From Streptomyces sp. PH10-H1 (lineage in GTDB: Bacteria; Actinomycetota; Actinomycetes; Streptomycetales; Streptomycetaceae): a stretch of DNA of 64,000 bases. The stretch spans positions 67,818 to 131,817 of the forward strand of contig NZ_JASISZ010000012.1 in assembly GCF_030063355.1 (NCBI RefSeq). Reading direction: 5' to 3'. How positions within the stretch are numbered: the stretch's first letter is position 1; each line of letters starts with the position of its first letter. Below are positions 16,251 through 24,415 of the stretch, in pieces. Under the pieces are notes generated by a model. It made no database searches. It was not told where the DNA came from and saw only the letters and a list, made by a program, of their open reading frames with translations. A program made the translations under genes and the position numbers.

Positions 16251-18371
16251 ATGCCGTTCTGCCCCGCCTGTGGTAACGCGTCGTCGGACGAGGCGCGTTT
16301 CTGCATGAAATGCGGCCGCGAACTGGGGCAGCCTCCGATACCCGGCCAGGGCCAGCCACCGCCGGTCCCGGGGCAGCCACCCGCCCCGGGACAGCCGCCG
16401 CTCCCACCGGGCACGCCGCCCGCGTATCCGCCGCCCGCGTACCCACCGCCGCCGTACGCCCCCACCGCGTACGCCCCGACCGCTTACGTCGCGGTCCCGC
16501 AGCAGCCCTCGCCCGCGGGGCTGTTCATCCGCCGGACCGTCTCCGGCGACTGGACAGGGCCGCTGAAGGCGGGACTGTGGCCGACCGCCCTGCTGCTCGC
16601 CATCGCCGGACTTCTGGCGAGTGTGTCCACCACCTCGTTCGACGGGCTCGACGTCGGCTACGGGGACCGGCTGCGCTTCTTCCTCGCCATGATCCTCCAG
16701 GGGATCGGCGGCACCGTCGGCTACACCTTGGGCTCAGACAGCGGCCGTTCGACGTACGGCGACGGATCCGGCTACCCCGATCCGTACAGCCCCTCCCTGA
16801 CGACATCGTCCCAAGCCGGCAGCACGCTCTCCGTCGTGCCGCTGGTGATCACCGTCCTGTGGGGGCTCGCCCTGGTGCTGGCGCTCCGCCATCTGCGCCG
16901 CACCCAGACCGGCGCCGAGGCGGCCGTGCGGGTCGCGGTGGTGTGCACGGCGGGCGCCGTCATCCTGGCGCTGATCGGGCAGCCGAGCGTCACGCAGTCG
17001 AACGGACGGAAGACCGACATCACGTCGGGTCCGCTCACGGTGCTCCTGTGGACCTTCGTGCTCAGCCTGGTGACAGCCCTCTTCGTGCTGTGCCGCGACC
17101 GGCTGGACGGCCCGCTCTCCACCAGTCCGGGACTGGCCTCCGCCGTCCGTGCGCTGCGGGCGGCGCTGCTGGCTCTCGGTATCGGCGTGGCCGTGTGTGC
17201 GGTCATCCTCCTGGTCGTCCTGGCCGACCACTCCGGGGAGATGAACAGCTCGGCCTGGTTCGCCTCGGTGCTCCTGCTGGGCAACGCGGGGGTCTCGGCC
17301 CTGGGGGTGGCCTGGGGGGTGCCGGTCGAGGCGAACCGGGTGGGATCGAGCTACACCGTCGAGTCGTTCGGGCTCTCCGACCTGTCGCAGTTCGGCGACG
17401 GGTGGGCGGTGCCCGGCGCCCTCGCCGCAGGCGTGGTGTGCGCGCTGGTGCTCGGCGTCGTGGCCGTCCGCCGCTTCGCCGAGCGGCGCGACCAGTGGCT
17501 CACGGCTGGCTTCTACGTCGCGCTCTTCGTCCTGCTGATCGCGATCGGCGGCGTGACGGCGGAGTTCTCGGGGTACTCGGGTGGCTCCAGGTATTCCAGC
17601 CCCATTGCCACGGGCACCGGAGTCTCCTCCAGCGTGCCGGAGGCGCTTCTCTTCGGGCTGCTGTGGGCTTTCGGCGGCGTCCTCGCTGTGACGTTCATCC
17701 GCATTGTGCGCGCGGGCGGCCAGGGCGGCGCGCCCGGCTACCCGCCGGGTTACGCGGCTCCGTACGTACCGCCGTACGGGGGTCCGTACGGACCGGCTTC
17801 CGGCCTGCCGGTCCAGCCCGTTCAGCCGGGTCAGCCCGTTCAGCCCCTTGAACAGGGCCGGCCAGGTCAACCTGCCGCTTTCTCCAGTGAGCCGATCGTG
17901 GGGGACACGACCGCGCAGGCCGTCCTGCCCGCCCCGCCGGCCTACGGCCCGACCGAGCCGGATCTCCTGCTGCACCTGCAGGCCGGGCCCGAGGATCCCG
18001 TCCCCGGCGGCCGCCGCAAGCGTCTGCTTCTCATCGGGCTGATCATGCTGGGCGCGTTCGCCATCGGGGGCGCGGCCACCGCCGCCGTCATCGTGGTCAA
18101 GCGCCACGACGACAAACCGGCGGAGCCCACCCCGTCCTCGTCGGCGTCCGTCACCCCCGGTGACGACACCGCGCCGTCCGGTGAGGCGAGCCCGTCGGAC
18201 GCTCCGACCGATGACGTGACGCCGACCGGTGATGCGACCCCGACGGGCAATCCGGAACCGTCCGTCACCCCCGTGTCAGCGAGTACGGAGGTGAGCAAGG
18301 ACGCGAGCCCGCGCCCGGCGAGCGGTCTTCCGACGCGCGGATACACCCACCGCGTCGTACTCCCGAGGTAG
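16251..18371 (+). CDS. Zinc-ribbon, polytopic membrane protein of unknown function
   Basis: The 706-residue protein starts at ATG with GGAG upstream. It opens with a zinc ribbon (CPACG at residues 4-8 and CMKCG about 13 residues later), then a Pro/Gly/Tyr-rich cytoplasmic linker, about eight to ten membrane helices (residues about 110-490), a second Pro/Gln-rich cytoplasmic stretch, one more helix near 590-612 and a Ser/Thr/Pro/Asp stalk outside. This architecture is common in Streptomyces but has no assigned role. It sits between menG and the menJ-like reductase with its own terminator. Confidence 0.85.
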   Translation: MPFCPACGNASSDEARFCMKCGRELGQPPIPGQGQPPPVPGQPPAPGQPPLPPGTPPAYPPPAYPPPPYAPTAYAPTAYVAVPQQPSPAGLFIRRTVSGDWTGPLKAGLWPTALLLAIAGLLASVSTTSFDGLDVGYGDRLRFFLAMILQGIGGTVGYTLGSDSGRSTYGDGSGYPDPYSPSLTTSSQAGSTLSVVPLVITVLWGLALVLALRHLRRTQTGAEAAVRVAVVCTAGAVILALIGQPSVTQSNGRKTDITSGPLTVLLWTFVLSLVTALFVLCRDRLDGPLSTSPGLASAVRALRAALLALGIGVAVCAVILLVVLADHSGEMNSSAWFASVLLLGNAGVSALGVAWGVPVEANRVGSSYTVESFGLSDLSQFGDGWAVPGALAAGVVCALVLGVVAVRRFAERRDQWLTAGFYVALFVLLIAIGGVTAEFSGYSGGSRYSSPIATGTGVSSSVPEALLFGLLWAFGGVLAVTFIRIVRAGGQGGAPGYPPGYAAPYVPPYGGPYGPASGLPVQPVQPGQPVQPLEQGRPGQPAAFSSEPIVGDTTAQAVLPAPPAYGPTEPDLLLHLQAGPEDPVPGGRRKRLLLIGLIMLGAFAIGGAATAAVIVVKRHDDKPAEPTPSSSASVTPGDDTAPSGEASPSDAPTDDVTPTGDATPTGNPEPSVTPVSASTEVSKDASPRPASGLPTRGYTHRVVLPR

Positions 18372-18383
18372 GGCGCAACCAGA

Positions 18384-18409
18384 GCCGCCGCTCGGAGCCG
18401 GGCGGCGGC
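18384..18409. terminator. Hairpin terminator after the zinc-ribbon gene
   Basis: GCCGCCGC (18384-18391) pairs perfectly with GCGGCGGC (18402-18409) around a 10-nt loop, 12 bp after the stop at 18371. No T-run follows, which is usual in this genome. A TAGACT box at 18414-18419 just beyond it is a good -10 candidate for the next gene. Confidence 0.5.
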
Positions 18410-18461
18410 CTCATAGACTCGGTCGCAGCCAAGACCCCTCGCCGAAACCGGAGAGCCCACC

Positions 18462-19748
18462 GTGACCGACACCGCCCTGTCCGAGAACAGCGCCGATGTG
18501 ATCGTCGTCGGGGCCGGGCCAGCCGGTTCGACGACCGCGTACTACCTGGCCAAGGCAGGACTCGACGTCCTTCTCCTCGAGAAGACCGCCTTCCCGCGCG
18601 AGAAGGTCTGCGGCGACGGGCTCACCCCGCGCGCCACCAAGCAGCTCGTCGGGATGGGCATCGACATCTCCGAAGAGGCCGGCTGGCTCCGCAACAAGGG
18701 CCTGCGCATCATCGGCGGCGGTGTCCGCCTCCAGCTCGACTGGCCGGACCTCGCCACGTACCCGGACTACGGACTCGTCCGCAGGCGCGAGGACTTCGAC
18801 GAGCTGCTCGCCCGCCAGGCCCAGAAGGCCGGCGCCCGGCTCCACGAGCGCTGCAACGTCGGCGCCCCGATCCGTGACGAGCGCACCGGCCACATCATCG
18901 GCGTCGAGGCCAAACTCGGCGAGGAGAAGACCCCGGTCACCTTCCACGCGCCCCTCGTGGTCGCGGCCGACGGCAACTCCACCCGGCTGTCGCTCGCCAT
19001 GGGCCTGCACCGGCGCGAGGACCGCCCGATGGGCGTCGCCGTCCGTACGTACTTCACCTCGCCCCGCCATGACGACGACTACCTGGAGTCCTGGCTCGAA
19101 CTCTGGGACAAGCGCGGCGCCGAGGACCGTCTTCTCCCCGGCTACGGCTGGATCTTCGGCATGGGCGACGGCACGAGCAACGTCGGCCTCGGCATCCTCA
19201 ACTCGTCGAGCGCCTTCAAGGAGCTGGACTGGCGCGAGGTCCTCAAGGCGTGGTGCGCCTCCATGCCGGCCGACTGGGGCTACACCGAAGAGAACCAGAT
19301 CGGCCCCATCCGCGGTGCCGCCCTCCCGATGGCCTTCAACCGCCAGCCGCACTACACCAAGGGACTGCTGCTCGTCGGCGACGCCGGCGGCCTCGTCAAC
19401 CCGTTCAACGGCGAGGGCATCGCCTACGCGATGGAGTCCGGCCAGACCGCGGCCGACGTCATCGTCCAGGCCCACGCCCGCCAGACCCCCGCCCAGCGCG
19501 AACTGGCCCTCCTCAACTATCCGCGCATCCTCAAGGACACCTACGGCGGCTATTACACGCTGGGCCGCGCCTTCGTGAAGCTCATCGGCAACCCCAGGGT
19601 CATGAAGATCGCCACCCAGCGCGGCCTCACCCACCCCGTTCTGATGCGCTTCACACTCAAGATGCTCGCCAACCTCACCGACCCCACGGGCGGCGACGCG
19701 ATGGACCGCATCATCAACGGCCTGAGCAAGGTCGCCCCCAACTCCTAG
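18462..19748 (+). CDS. Geranylgeranyl reductase-family flavoprotein, probable menaquinone side-chain reductase
   Basis: GTG at 18462 follows CCGGAGAG. The 428-residue protein binds FAD through VIVVGAGPAGS (residues 13-23) and Glu41, with a second FAD motif LLLVGDAGGLVNPFNGEGI and a CGDGLTPRA catalytic-region motif near 49-57. The family reduces isoprenoid double bonds. In mycobacteria the relative MenJ partly saturates the menaquinone chain, and streptomycetes make partly saturated MK-9, so this gene is a good menJ candidate given menG and mqnC nearby. The stop TAG is part of the CTAG target site of the adjoining element. Confidence 0.88.
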   Translation: MTDTALSENSADVIVVGAGPAGSTTAYYLAKAGLDVLLLEKTAFPREKVCGDGLTPRATKQLVGMGIDISEEAGWLRNKGLRIIGGGVRLQLDWPDLATYPDYGLVRRREDFDELLARQAQKAGARLHERCNVGAPIRDERTGHIIGVEAKLGEEKTPVTFHAPLVVAADGNSTRLSLAMGLHRREDRPMGVAVRTYFTSPRHDDDYLESWLELWDKRGAEDRLLPGYGWIFGMGDGTSNVGLGILNSSSAFKELDWREVLKAWCASMPADWGYTEENQIGPIRGAALPMAFNRQPHYTKGLLLVGDAGGLVNPFNGEGIAYAMESGQTAADVIVQAHARQTPAQRELALLNYPRILKDTYGGYYTLGRAFVKLIGNPRVMKIATQRGLTHPVLMRFTLKMLANLTDPTGGDAMDRIINGLSKVAPNS

Positions 19749-19921
19749 GGCGTGTTTCGAAAGTCCCGCCTGGCTCACGACGCCTGGCACGCACGCTCGC
19801 TGCGTTGTCGGGCTCGTCCAAGTACGTCCAGTACGAGGACGACCCTCCGCCTTGCGAGCGCACCCACCAGACGCCGTGGGCCCCGCCCTCCGGGCGGACG
19901 GCGCTACTTTCGAAACATGCC
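19749..19921. mobile_element. 173-bp MITE-like element with IS5-type CTAG target duplication
   Basis: The ends are inverted repeats: GGCGTGTTTCGAAAGT on the left and, read inward from the right, GGCATGTTTCGAAAGT; over 22 bp 19 match. The element is flanked by direct CTAG repeats (19745-19748 and 19922-19925), matching the YTAR 4-bp duplication of the IS5 subgroup. It encodes no transposase, so it must be mobilised in trans. The CTAG copies form the stop codons of both flanking convergent genes. The family assignment is inferred from the ends only. Confidence 0.75.
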
Positions 19922-20743
19922 CTAGCCCCGTGGCGCGGTGGCGTACCTCGCGGGCGTGGTGCCGACATGCCGCCGGAAGTGCCGGTTCAGGTGCGCCTGG
20001 TCGTAGAACCCCACCTCCGTGGCGACGTCGGCCGGGCGCCCGCCCGCGAGCAGCAGCCGCCGCGCCCGGTCGATCCGCAGCCCGGTCAGATAGACGTGCG
20101 GCGGCAGCCCGTACGTCCGCTTGAAGCAGCGGATCAGATGGGTGGGGTGCGCCCGCAGCACCGTGCCCGCCTCCTGCAGCGTCATTCCGTCGGCGACCCG
20201 GGCATCCAGCAGCTCGCGCAGCGCCACGGCCAGCCGGCCGGCCTCCCGGCCCGGTTGGCGGGAGCGGGTCCCGGCCAGATGGAATTGCAGCCGTTCCCGT
20301 ACGAACGCCAGCCGGGCTTCGCCCTCGAACGCGTCTCCCGCGTGGCCGAGAGCGTCGTGCAGTTGATGAACGCGGTGCCGCAGCAGCGCATCGGCGAGGA
20401 TCGGGCTGTCGACGGCGGTTCCGGCCAACCGCTCGGGAAGCACGGACGTGTCCAGGTACAGCACCCGCTTGCGAAACCCGGCGGGCGTGGCCGTCCTGCC
20501 GTCATGGGTGACCCCGGGAGGCAGCAGAGCGACGATGCCCTTGCCGGTGGCCCCGTGGCGATGGCGGTCGAGGCCGAAGTCGACCGAACCGTCATCGACG
20601 ATCATCAGCGTCCAGCTGTCATGGGTGTGGGCCGGGTAGGCGTGGTCGGTGAAGTGCGCGTGGAAGACCTCGGCGATGCCCGGAACCTTCGGCTGCCAGG
20701 CGGTAATCCGCGAATTCGCGGAGTTCGTACGATCTCCGGCCAT
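19922..20743 (-). CDS. AraC-family transcriptional regulator
   Basis: ATG at 20743 gives 273 residues; an in-frame start at 20758 is possible. An N-terminal cupin-like sensing domain (HAHFTDHAYPAHTHDSW) precedes two C-terminal helix-turn-helix motifs (RAHPTHLIRCFKRTYGLPPH and VATEVGFYDQAHLNRHFRRH) typical of AraC. It is divergent from a small cupin gene, which is its likely target. A perfect palindrome CCGCGAATTCGCGG lies inside its own 5' coding region at 20708-20721 and may be an operator. Its stop codon is the right CTAG of the MITE. Confidence 0.9.
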   Translation of the reverse strand: MAGDRTNSANSRITAWQPKVPGIAEVFHAHFTDHAYPAHTHDSWTLMIVDDGSVDFGLDRHRHGATGKGIVALLPPGVTHDGRTATPAGFRKRVLYLDTSVLPERLAGTAVDSPILADALLRHRVHQLHDALGHAGDAFEGEARLAFVRERLQFHLAGTRSRQPGREAGRLAVALRELLDARVADGMTLQEAGTVLRAHPTHLIRCFKRTYGLPPHVYLTGLRIDRARRLLLAGGRPADVATEVGFYDQAHLNRHFRRHVGTTPARYATAPRG

Positions 20744-20828
20744 GTGAAGAACGTACAAGACCGCCGGCCGCGGGCTGCGGCACCCTCAGGGGGACCAGCC
20801 ACCCCACTCCCCGGAAGGCCTCCTCCTC

Positions 20829-21203
20829 ATGACCTCTCCCATGCCCGCTCCCGTGAACATCGCTGCCGCGCTCGCCCAGTTCAGCGACCAGTGGGCACAG
20901 CGCAAGATCGCCGACGTCAACGACTACGAGGTCAAGATCGCCAAGTTGCAGGGCGAGTTCGTCTGGCACACCCACGAGGACACCGACGAACTCTTCCTCG
21001 TCATCAGCGGCCGGCTCACCATCCAGCTGAGGGATGGTGACGTCGTCCTCGAACCTGGCGAACTGTTCGTGGTCCCCCGCGGCGTGGAGCACTGCCCGCT
21101 GGCCGCCGAGGAGACGGCCATCCTGCTGATGGAACCGGCGGGAGTCCCCAACACCGGTGACGCGGGCGGCGCCCGGACGACGGCCGTCCGCGCCCTGAAC
21201 TAG
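20829..21203 (+). CDS. Small single-domain cupin protein
   Basis: ATG with GGAAGG upstream. The 124-residue protein has the two cupin motifs: FVWHTHEDTDELFLVISG (metal ligands His, His and Glu) and PGELFVVPRGVEHCPLA (third His). It should be a small cytoplasmic metal-binding beta-barrel. The substrate cannot be told from sequence. The divergent AraC gene 85 bp upstream probably controls it. Confidence 0.88.
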   Translation: MTSPMPAPVNIAAALAQFSDQWAQRKIADVNDYEVKIAKLQGEFVWHTHEDTDELFLVISGRLTIQLRDGDVVLEPGELFVVPRGVEHCPLAAEETAILLMEPAGVPNTGDAGGARTTAVRALN

Positions 21204-21289
21204 GCCGCGCCCGTGCCCGGCCCGCCGACGAGCCGGTCATCGACGCCATCCGGCACTCGCTGACCGACTCGCCGGCTGCGGGTTTCGCC

Positions 21290-21339
21290 GCTACCCGGTG
21301 CTACCCGGTGCTACCCAGTGCTACCCGGTGCTACCCGGT
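21290..21339. repeat. Five tandem 10-bp repeats
   Basis: GCTACCCGGT occurs five times head to tail; the third copy has A for G (GCTACCCAGT). The array sits in the 143-bp convergent gap between the cupin and cyclophilin genes. The unit is not palindromic; a role is not evident. Confidence 0.9.
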
Positions 21340-21346
21340 GGCTCCG

Positions 21347-21850
21347 TTAGCTGCCGACGACGCCACTGTCAGAGATGGTGATCTTGGCCGTGGGCTTCCC
21401 GCCGCGGGTGCCGTACCCCTCGATCTTCGTGACCAGGTCCAGGCTCGCCTGGTCGGCGACCTCGCCGAACACGACGTGCTTGCCGTCCAGGTGGGGCGTC
21501 GCCACGGTGGTGACGAAGAACTGGGAGCCGTTGGTGTTCGGCCCGGCGTTCGCCATCGACAGCAGGCCCGGCTTGGTGTGCTTGCGGGTGAAGTTCTCGT
21601 CGGGGAACTTCGCTCCGTAGATGCTCTTGCCGCCCGTGCCGTCGCCCCTGGTGAAGTCGCCACCCTGGAGCATGAACCCGGGAATGATCCGGTGGAAGGA
21701 GGACTCCTTGTACCCGAAGCCCAGCTCGCCGGTAGCCAGCGCGCGGAAGTTCTCCGCCGTCTTGGGGGTCACCTCGTCGTCGAGGTTGAAGGTGAGGCGC
21801 CCAGCGGGCGCGCCGTCGATGGCGATGTCGAAGAACACGTTGATCGTCAT
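21347..21850 (-). CDS. Cyclophilin-type peptidyl-prolyl cis-trans isomerase
   Basis: ATG at 21850 follows GGATGGAG, giving 167 residues, the normal length for a single-domain bacterial cyclophilin. Active-site motifs are [18 protein letters not shown] (catalytic Arg), [10 protein letters not shown] and [10 protein letters not shown]. There is no signal peptide, so it is a cytoplasmic folding helper of the PpiB type. Confidence 0.96.
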   Translation of the reverse strand: MTINVFFDIAIDGAPAGRLTFNLDDEVTPKTAENFRALATGELGFGYKESSFHRIIPGFMLQGGDFTRGDGTGGKSIYGAKFPDENFTRKHTKPGLLSMANAGPNTNGSQFFVTTVATPHLDGKHVVFGEVADQASLDLVTKIEGYGTRGGKPTAKITISDSGVVGS

Positions 21851-21899
21851 GGCTCCATCCTGACACTCCCAGCTGAGCCTCAAGCGCAGCCCCGGCCGG

Positions 21900-22301
21900 T
21901 CAGAGCTCGAACCACACGGCCTTCCCGGGCCCGGCGTCATGCGGCCGCACCCCCCAGTCCGTGGCACAGTCCCCGATGAGCGCCAGCCCCCGCCCCGACT
22001 CGTCGCCCCCCTCGGCGCCCCGTCCGGCGGGCAGCCCGGGCGCCGCGTCGTGCACCAGCACCCGCAGGGTCTCGCTCGCGTCGACGCCGGTCCACTCGGC
22101 CGACAGCGTGACCGGTATCGAACAGCCACTGCTGTGACACGCGTTGACCGCGTTGGTCACCGCCTCGGACGTCAACAGCAGCGCCGTATCAGTGAGATCG
22201 TCCCGCCGCGCACTCATCAACAGCGCACGCACGGCTTCACGGGCGGACCGCACCCAGACGGGGTGGGGCGGGAAGACTAAGGAGAAGTCGGGTCCTGGCA
22301 T
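21900..22301 (-). CDS. RsbW-like ATP-binding (anti-sigma/GHKL) protein
   Basis: The 133-residue protein is a lone HATPase_c domain: N-box [11 protein letters not shown]1-like [10 protein letters not shown] and G2-like [15 protein letters not shown]. Streptomyces has dozens of these, usually divergent from a DUF5753 helix-turn-helix regulator followed by a DUF397 gene. Here only a regulator fragment lies divergently, so the partner system is lost and the role of this copy is unclear. Confidence 0.9.
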   Translation of the reverse strand: MPGPDFSLVFPPHPVWVRSAREAVRALLMSARRDDLTDTALLLTSEAVTNAVNACHSSGCSIPVTLSAEWTGVDASETLRVLVHDAAPGLPAGRGAEGGDESGRGLALIGDCATDWGVRPHDAGPGKAVWFEL

Positions 22302-22343
22302 GACGTGATGCCTCCGGGTGTCCGGTTGCCTTCAATGTATTGA

Positions 22344-22823
22344 CGCAGAGTCAATTCACCCTGGAGAAGCGGTACTTCCGTTTCGCAAGGGCCCGATGCC
22401 ACTCCTGCCGAGCTGGAGCGGGGTGTCGAGTTCAGGCAGCGACGACAGAGCATCCTCGTGGGCGATGCGCCTCCGATCTACCACGCGGTGATCCACGAGG
22501 CCGCTCTGCACATGCAGTTTGTCGGCGCGGAGGTCATGCGTCGGCAGATCGAGCATCTCGTTGAGATGGCCCGACACCCACATGTCCGGATTCAGATCCT
22601 GCCTTTCGCGGCACCGGCGTATCCAGCCAGGTTCGGCACACCCTTCGTCTACTTCGAGTCGCCCGTCCCCGCACTGGGCACCGTCTACGTTGAACACCCG
22701 GTCTCGTCGCCGTTTCTGTCGGACCAGGAGCACCTGACCCGGTTCGCCGAGGCCCTCGACCGGCTGAGTACCGTGGCGCTACCCCCGCCGGCTGAGTACC
22801 GTGGCGCTGCCCCCAGCGCCTGA
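22344..22823 (+). pseudogene. DUF5753 regulator remnant lacking its HTH half
   Basis: An open frame after the stop at 22341-22343 encodes DUF5753 sequence: an alpha-helical ELERGVEFRQRRQSIL, then PIYHAVIHEAALHM, VMRRQIEHLVEMARHP and VRIQILPFAA. This is the C-terminal sensing half of the Scr1/BldB-associated XRE-family regulators. The N-terminal helix-turn-helix of about 150 residues is absent. A GTG at 22458 could give a 121-residue product but cuts the domain. The DUF397 gene expected after it is also missing. Confidence 0.75.
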
Positions 22824-22909
22824 ACGCCGGCCACGTACCGCCCGCACTTCACAGCGCCTGAACGCCGGCCACGTACCGCCCGCGCTGCGAAACGCCTGAA
22901 CGCCAGCTA
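22761..22909. repeat. Local direct duplications at the 3' end of the DUF5753 remnant
   Basis: Two kinds of short tandem copies are visible. CGGCTGAGTACCGTGGCGCT occurs twice with 28-bp period (22761 and 22789 regions). AGCGCCTGAACGCCGGCCAC occurs twice with 38-bp period (22815 and 22853), followed by a weaker third copy near 22890. They suggest slippage or repair at a rearranged junction. Confidence 0.8.
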
Positions 22910-22919
22910 CGAACCCACC

Positions 22920-22978
22920 CACCACCCCGAAGAACCGTCGTCCCGAGCGGGGGGACGGCGGCCCTTCGTGGGGTGGTG
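22920..22978. terminator. Long hairpin downstream of the NlpC/P60 gene
   Basis: CACCACCCC plus GAAG..CCGTCGTCCC on the left pairs with GGGACGGCGGCCCTTCG plus TGGGGTGGTG on the right, a stem of about 25 bp with a few bulges. It lies 40 bp past the stop of the leftward NlpC/P60 gene and would also end rightward transcripts. Confidence 0.6.
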
Positions 22979-23017
22979 CTGGGACCGTTGCCGGAACGGT
23001 TTGTGCAGACGGACGGA

Positions 23018-23893
23018 TCAGGCCACGCGCGTGGCGAAGTCCGGGGTGGACCAGCTCATGTCGTGGATGCCGATGCCCGTGCTGGGGTTCGCCGCGTCCA
23101 GGTACTGGTTGCCGCCTATGTAGACGCCGACGTGGTACGCGCCGCCCTGGCCGCCCCAGAAGACGAGGTCGCCGACCTGGAGGGAGCTGATGGACACCGG
23201 GGTGCCGGTGTTCGACTGCTCCTGGGAGGTGCGGGGGAGGTCCACGCCGATCGTCTTGAAGGCCGCCTGGGTCAGGCCCGAGCAGTCGTACGAGGACGGG
23301 CCGGAGCCGCCCATGACGTACGGCTTGCCGATCTGGGCCTTCAGGAAGCTGATGACGCTCGCGATGCTGCCGCTCGCCGTGGTGGGCGAGGAGGAGGACG
23401 CGGAGGACGTCGAGGAGGACGAGGAGCTCACGGAGAGCTTCGCCCGGTCCGAGGAGCGGGAGGCGGCCTGGGAGGCGGCCGCTCGCTCGTCTGCGGCCTT
23501 GGCGGCGGCGGCCTTCGCGTCGGCCGCCTTCTTCTGCTCGGCCTTCCTGGTCTCGGCGGCGGCCTTCTTGGCCACAGCGGTCGCGCGGTCCTCGGCGGCG
23601 TCGAGCTTCAGCTGAACGACCGTCTGGTCGAGAGCTGCGGCGGCCTGCGCGGCGGAGGCGCTAGTGCTGAGGGCGGGCGTCTGCTCGGCGGTCGTCGCGG
23701 TTTCGACCGGAGCGGGGGAGCCGGTCACGTGATCGGCCATGGCCGGAGCGGCAGCGCCACTGAGGGCGAGGGCACTGATGACGCCGCCGACGATTCCGGC
23801 ACGGCGGGCCCAGTTCGGGTTACCAGGCGCGGCGTGCCGTCGGCGGCCTGTATGCGATTCGGACTTGGTCGTCCGGTTCAGGTTTGGGGACAT
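23018..23893 (-). CDS. NlpC/P60-family secreted peptidoglycan endopeptidase
   Basis: The 291-residue protein has a twin-Arg-containing basic N-terminus, a signal segment ending AAAPAMA, an Ala/Lys-rich coiled coil (about 90-160), a Ser linker and a C-terminal NlpC/P60 domain. The catalytic Cys is in SYDCSGL, the His in YHVGVYIG, and the third polar residue is in the following QYLDAANP stretch. The enzyme should cleave D-Glu-diaminopimelate bonds in wall peptides. It is divergent from nuoA and has an unusually long leader, so post-initiation control is possible. Confidence 0.93.
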   Translation of the reverse strand: MSPNLNRTTKSESHTGRRRHAAPGNPNWARRAGIVGGVISALALSGAAAPAMADHVTGSPAPVETATTAEQTPALSTSASAAQAAAALDQTVVQLKLDAAEDRATAVAKKAAAETRKAEQKKAADAKAAAAKAADERAAASQAASRSSDRAKLSVSSSSSSTSSASSSSPTTASGSIASVISFLKAQIGKPYVMGGSGPSSYDCSGLTQAAFKTIGVDLPRTSQEQSNTGTPVSISSLQVGDLVFWGGQGGAYHVGVYIGGNQYLDAANPSTGIGIHDMSWSTPDFATRVA

Positions 23894-24207
23894 GGGGTCC
23901 TGGCTATCAGGATGCTCTGGTTCCGTTCAACAAAGGTGGGATGCGACACAGTTGTCGTGGACACGGCCTAATGTCCTTATTTGGATCTTGCTGACGAGGA
24001 CCTTATGTCTGGATCGTTCCGCGGCCGCCGTCGCCCGCTCGTGCGCCGGTTCACGTGCGTCAGCGGGACCTTCGTCCCGTTCACCCCTAGGGGGATGACC
24101 GGCGCTATCACGCCATTCGGGCCAGGGCGAATTTGCCTCTGCCGCGGGGCGCTTGATAATGCGCGCGCAGCTGTGACCAGGGGTAACGCGAGTGAATGTC
24201 ACGTCAA
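23894..24207 (-). promoter_or_regulatory. Long leader and promoter candidate of the NlpC/P60 gene
   Basis: Reading leftward, TTGACG (24207-24202) and TACCCC (24185-24180) with a 16-bp spacer could start transcription near 24173, leaving an untranslated leader of about 280 nt. The leader contains a tight GGGAC-GAAG-GTCCC hairpin (24064-24079) and other GC-rich pairings. Wall hydrolase genes in actinobacteria often have a c-di-AMP (ydaO) riboswitch, but I do not find its conserved core here. Leader function is unproven. Confidence 0.35.
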
Positions 24208-24270
24208 GTGATTGTTTGTGCCGCATGCGGTGCAAGATCACCGCTCATCAGCCTTCATGATCATTCACCG

Positions 24271-24286
24271 GGTGGTGGAGATCACA
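24271..24286. promoter_or_regulatory. CRP/GlxR-like site 1 upstream of nuoA
   Basis: GGTGGTGGAGATCACA fits TGTGA-N6-TCACA at 8 of 10 positions (GTG-N8-CAC core intact). It lies 33 bp, about three helical turns, upstream of site 2. A further AGATCAC half site lies 44 bp upstream (24235-24241). Confidence 0.45.
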
Positions 24287-24303
24287 AAGCTGTTGACCCA
24301 CCC

Positions 24304-24319
24304 CGTGTCGCAGATCACA
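24304..24319. promoter_or_regulatory. CRP/GlxR-like site 2 upstream of nuoA
   Basis: CGTGTCGCAGATCACA again matches TGTGA-N6-TCACA at 8 of 10 positions. Together with site 1 it brackets a TTGACC at 24293-24298. Actinobacterial CRP homologues (GlxR, Crp) commonly control respiratory genes; direct control here is inference. Confidence 0.45.
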
Positions 24320-24331
24320 GACTCGCAGGCA

Positions 24332-24337
24332 TAAGAT
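24332..24337 (+). promoter_or_regulatory. Candidate -10 box of the nuo operon
   Basis: TAAGAT fits the TAnnnT form of a vegetative -10. No good -35 lies 17-18 bp upstream, which would suit an activator-dependent promoter. Transcription would begin near 24344, just upstream of the Rex operator. Confidence 0.35.
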
Positions 24338-24353
24338 GCAGGCGGCTTGGGCT

Positions 24354-24369
24354 TGTGAACTGCCTCACA
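24354..24369. promoter_or_regulatory. Rex operator upstream of nuoA
   Basis: TGTGAACTGCCTCACA matches the S. coelicolor Rex operator TGTGAACnnnTTCACA at 12 of 13 fixed positions. Rex is a repressor that releases DNA when the NADH/NAD ratio rises, so nuo would be induced when NADH accumulates. The site is 103 bp upstream of the nuoA GTG. Confidence 0.75.
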
Positions 24370-24415
24370 TAGACGTGATCTTCGTGAGCCGGACACGGTC
24401 CGAGCGCACGGTCCC

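Noticed and set aside
19749..19921. Complete insertion sequence
   Set aside because: Only 173 bp with no transposase frame; treated as a MITE-like non-autonomous element.
23894..24207. ydaO-type c-di-AMP riboswitch upstream of the NlpC/P60 gene
   Set aside because: Context fits and GGGGTGAA occurs, but the conserved AGCTAACC/CGTAGGC part and the paired GGGGGAACC element are not found.
24181..24210. CRP-type site TGTGA near the NlpC/P60 promoter
   Set aside because: The second half does not match TCACA at the required spacing.
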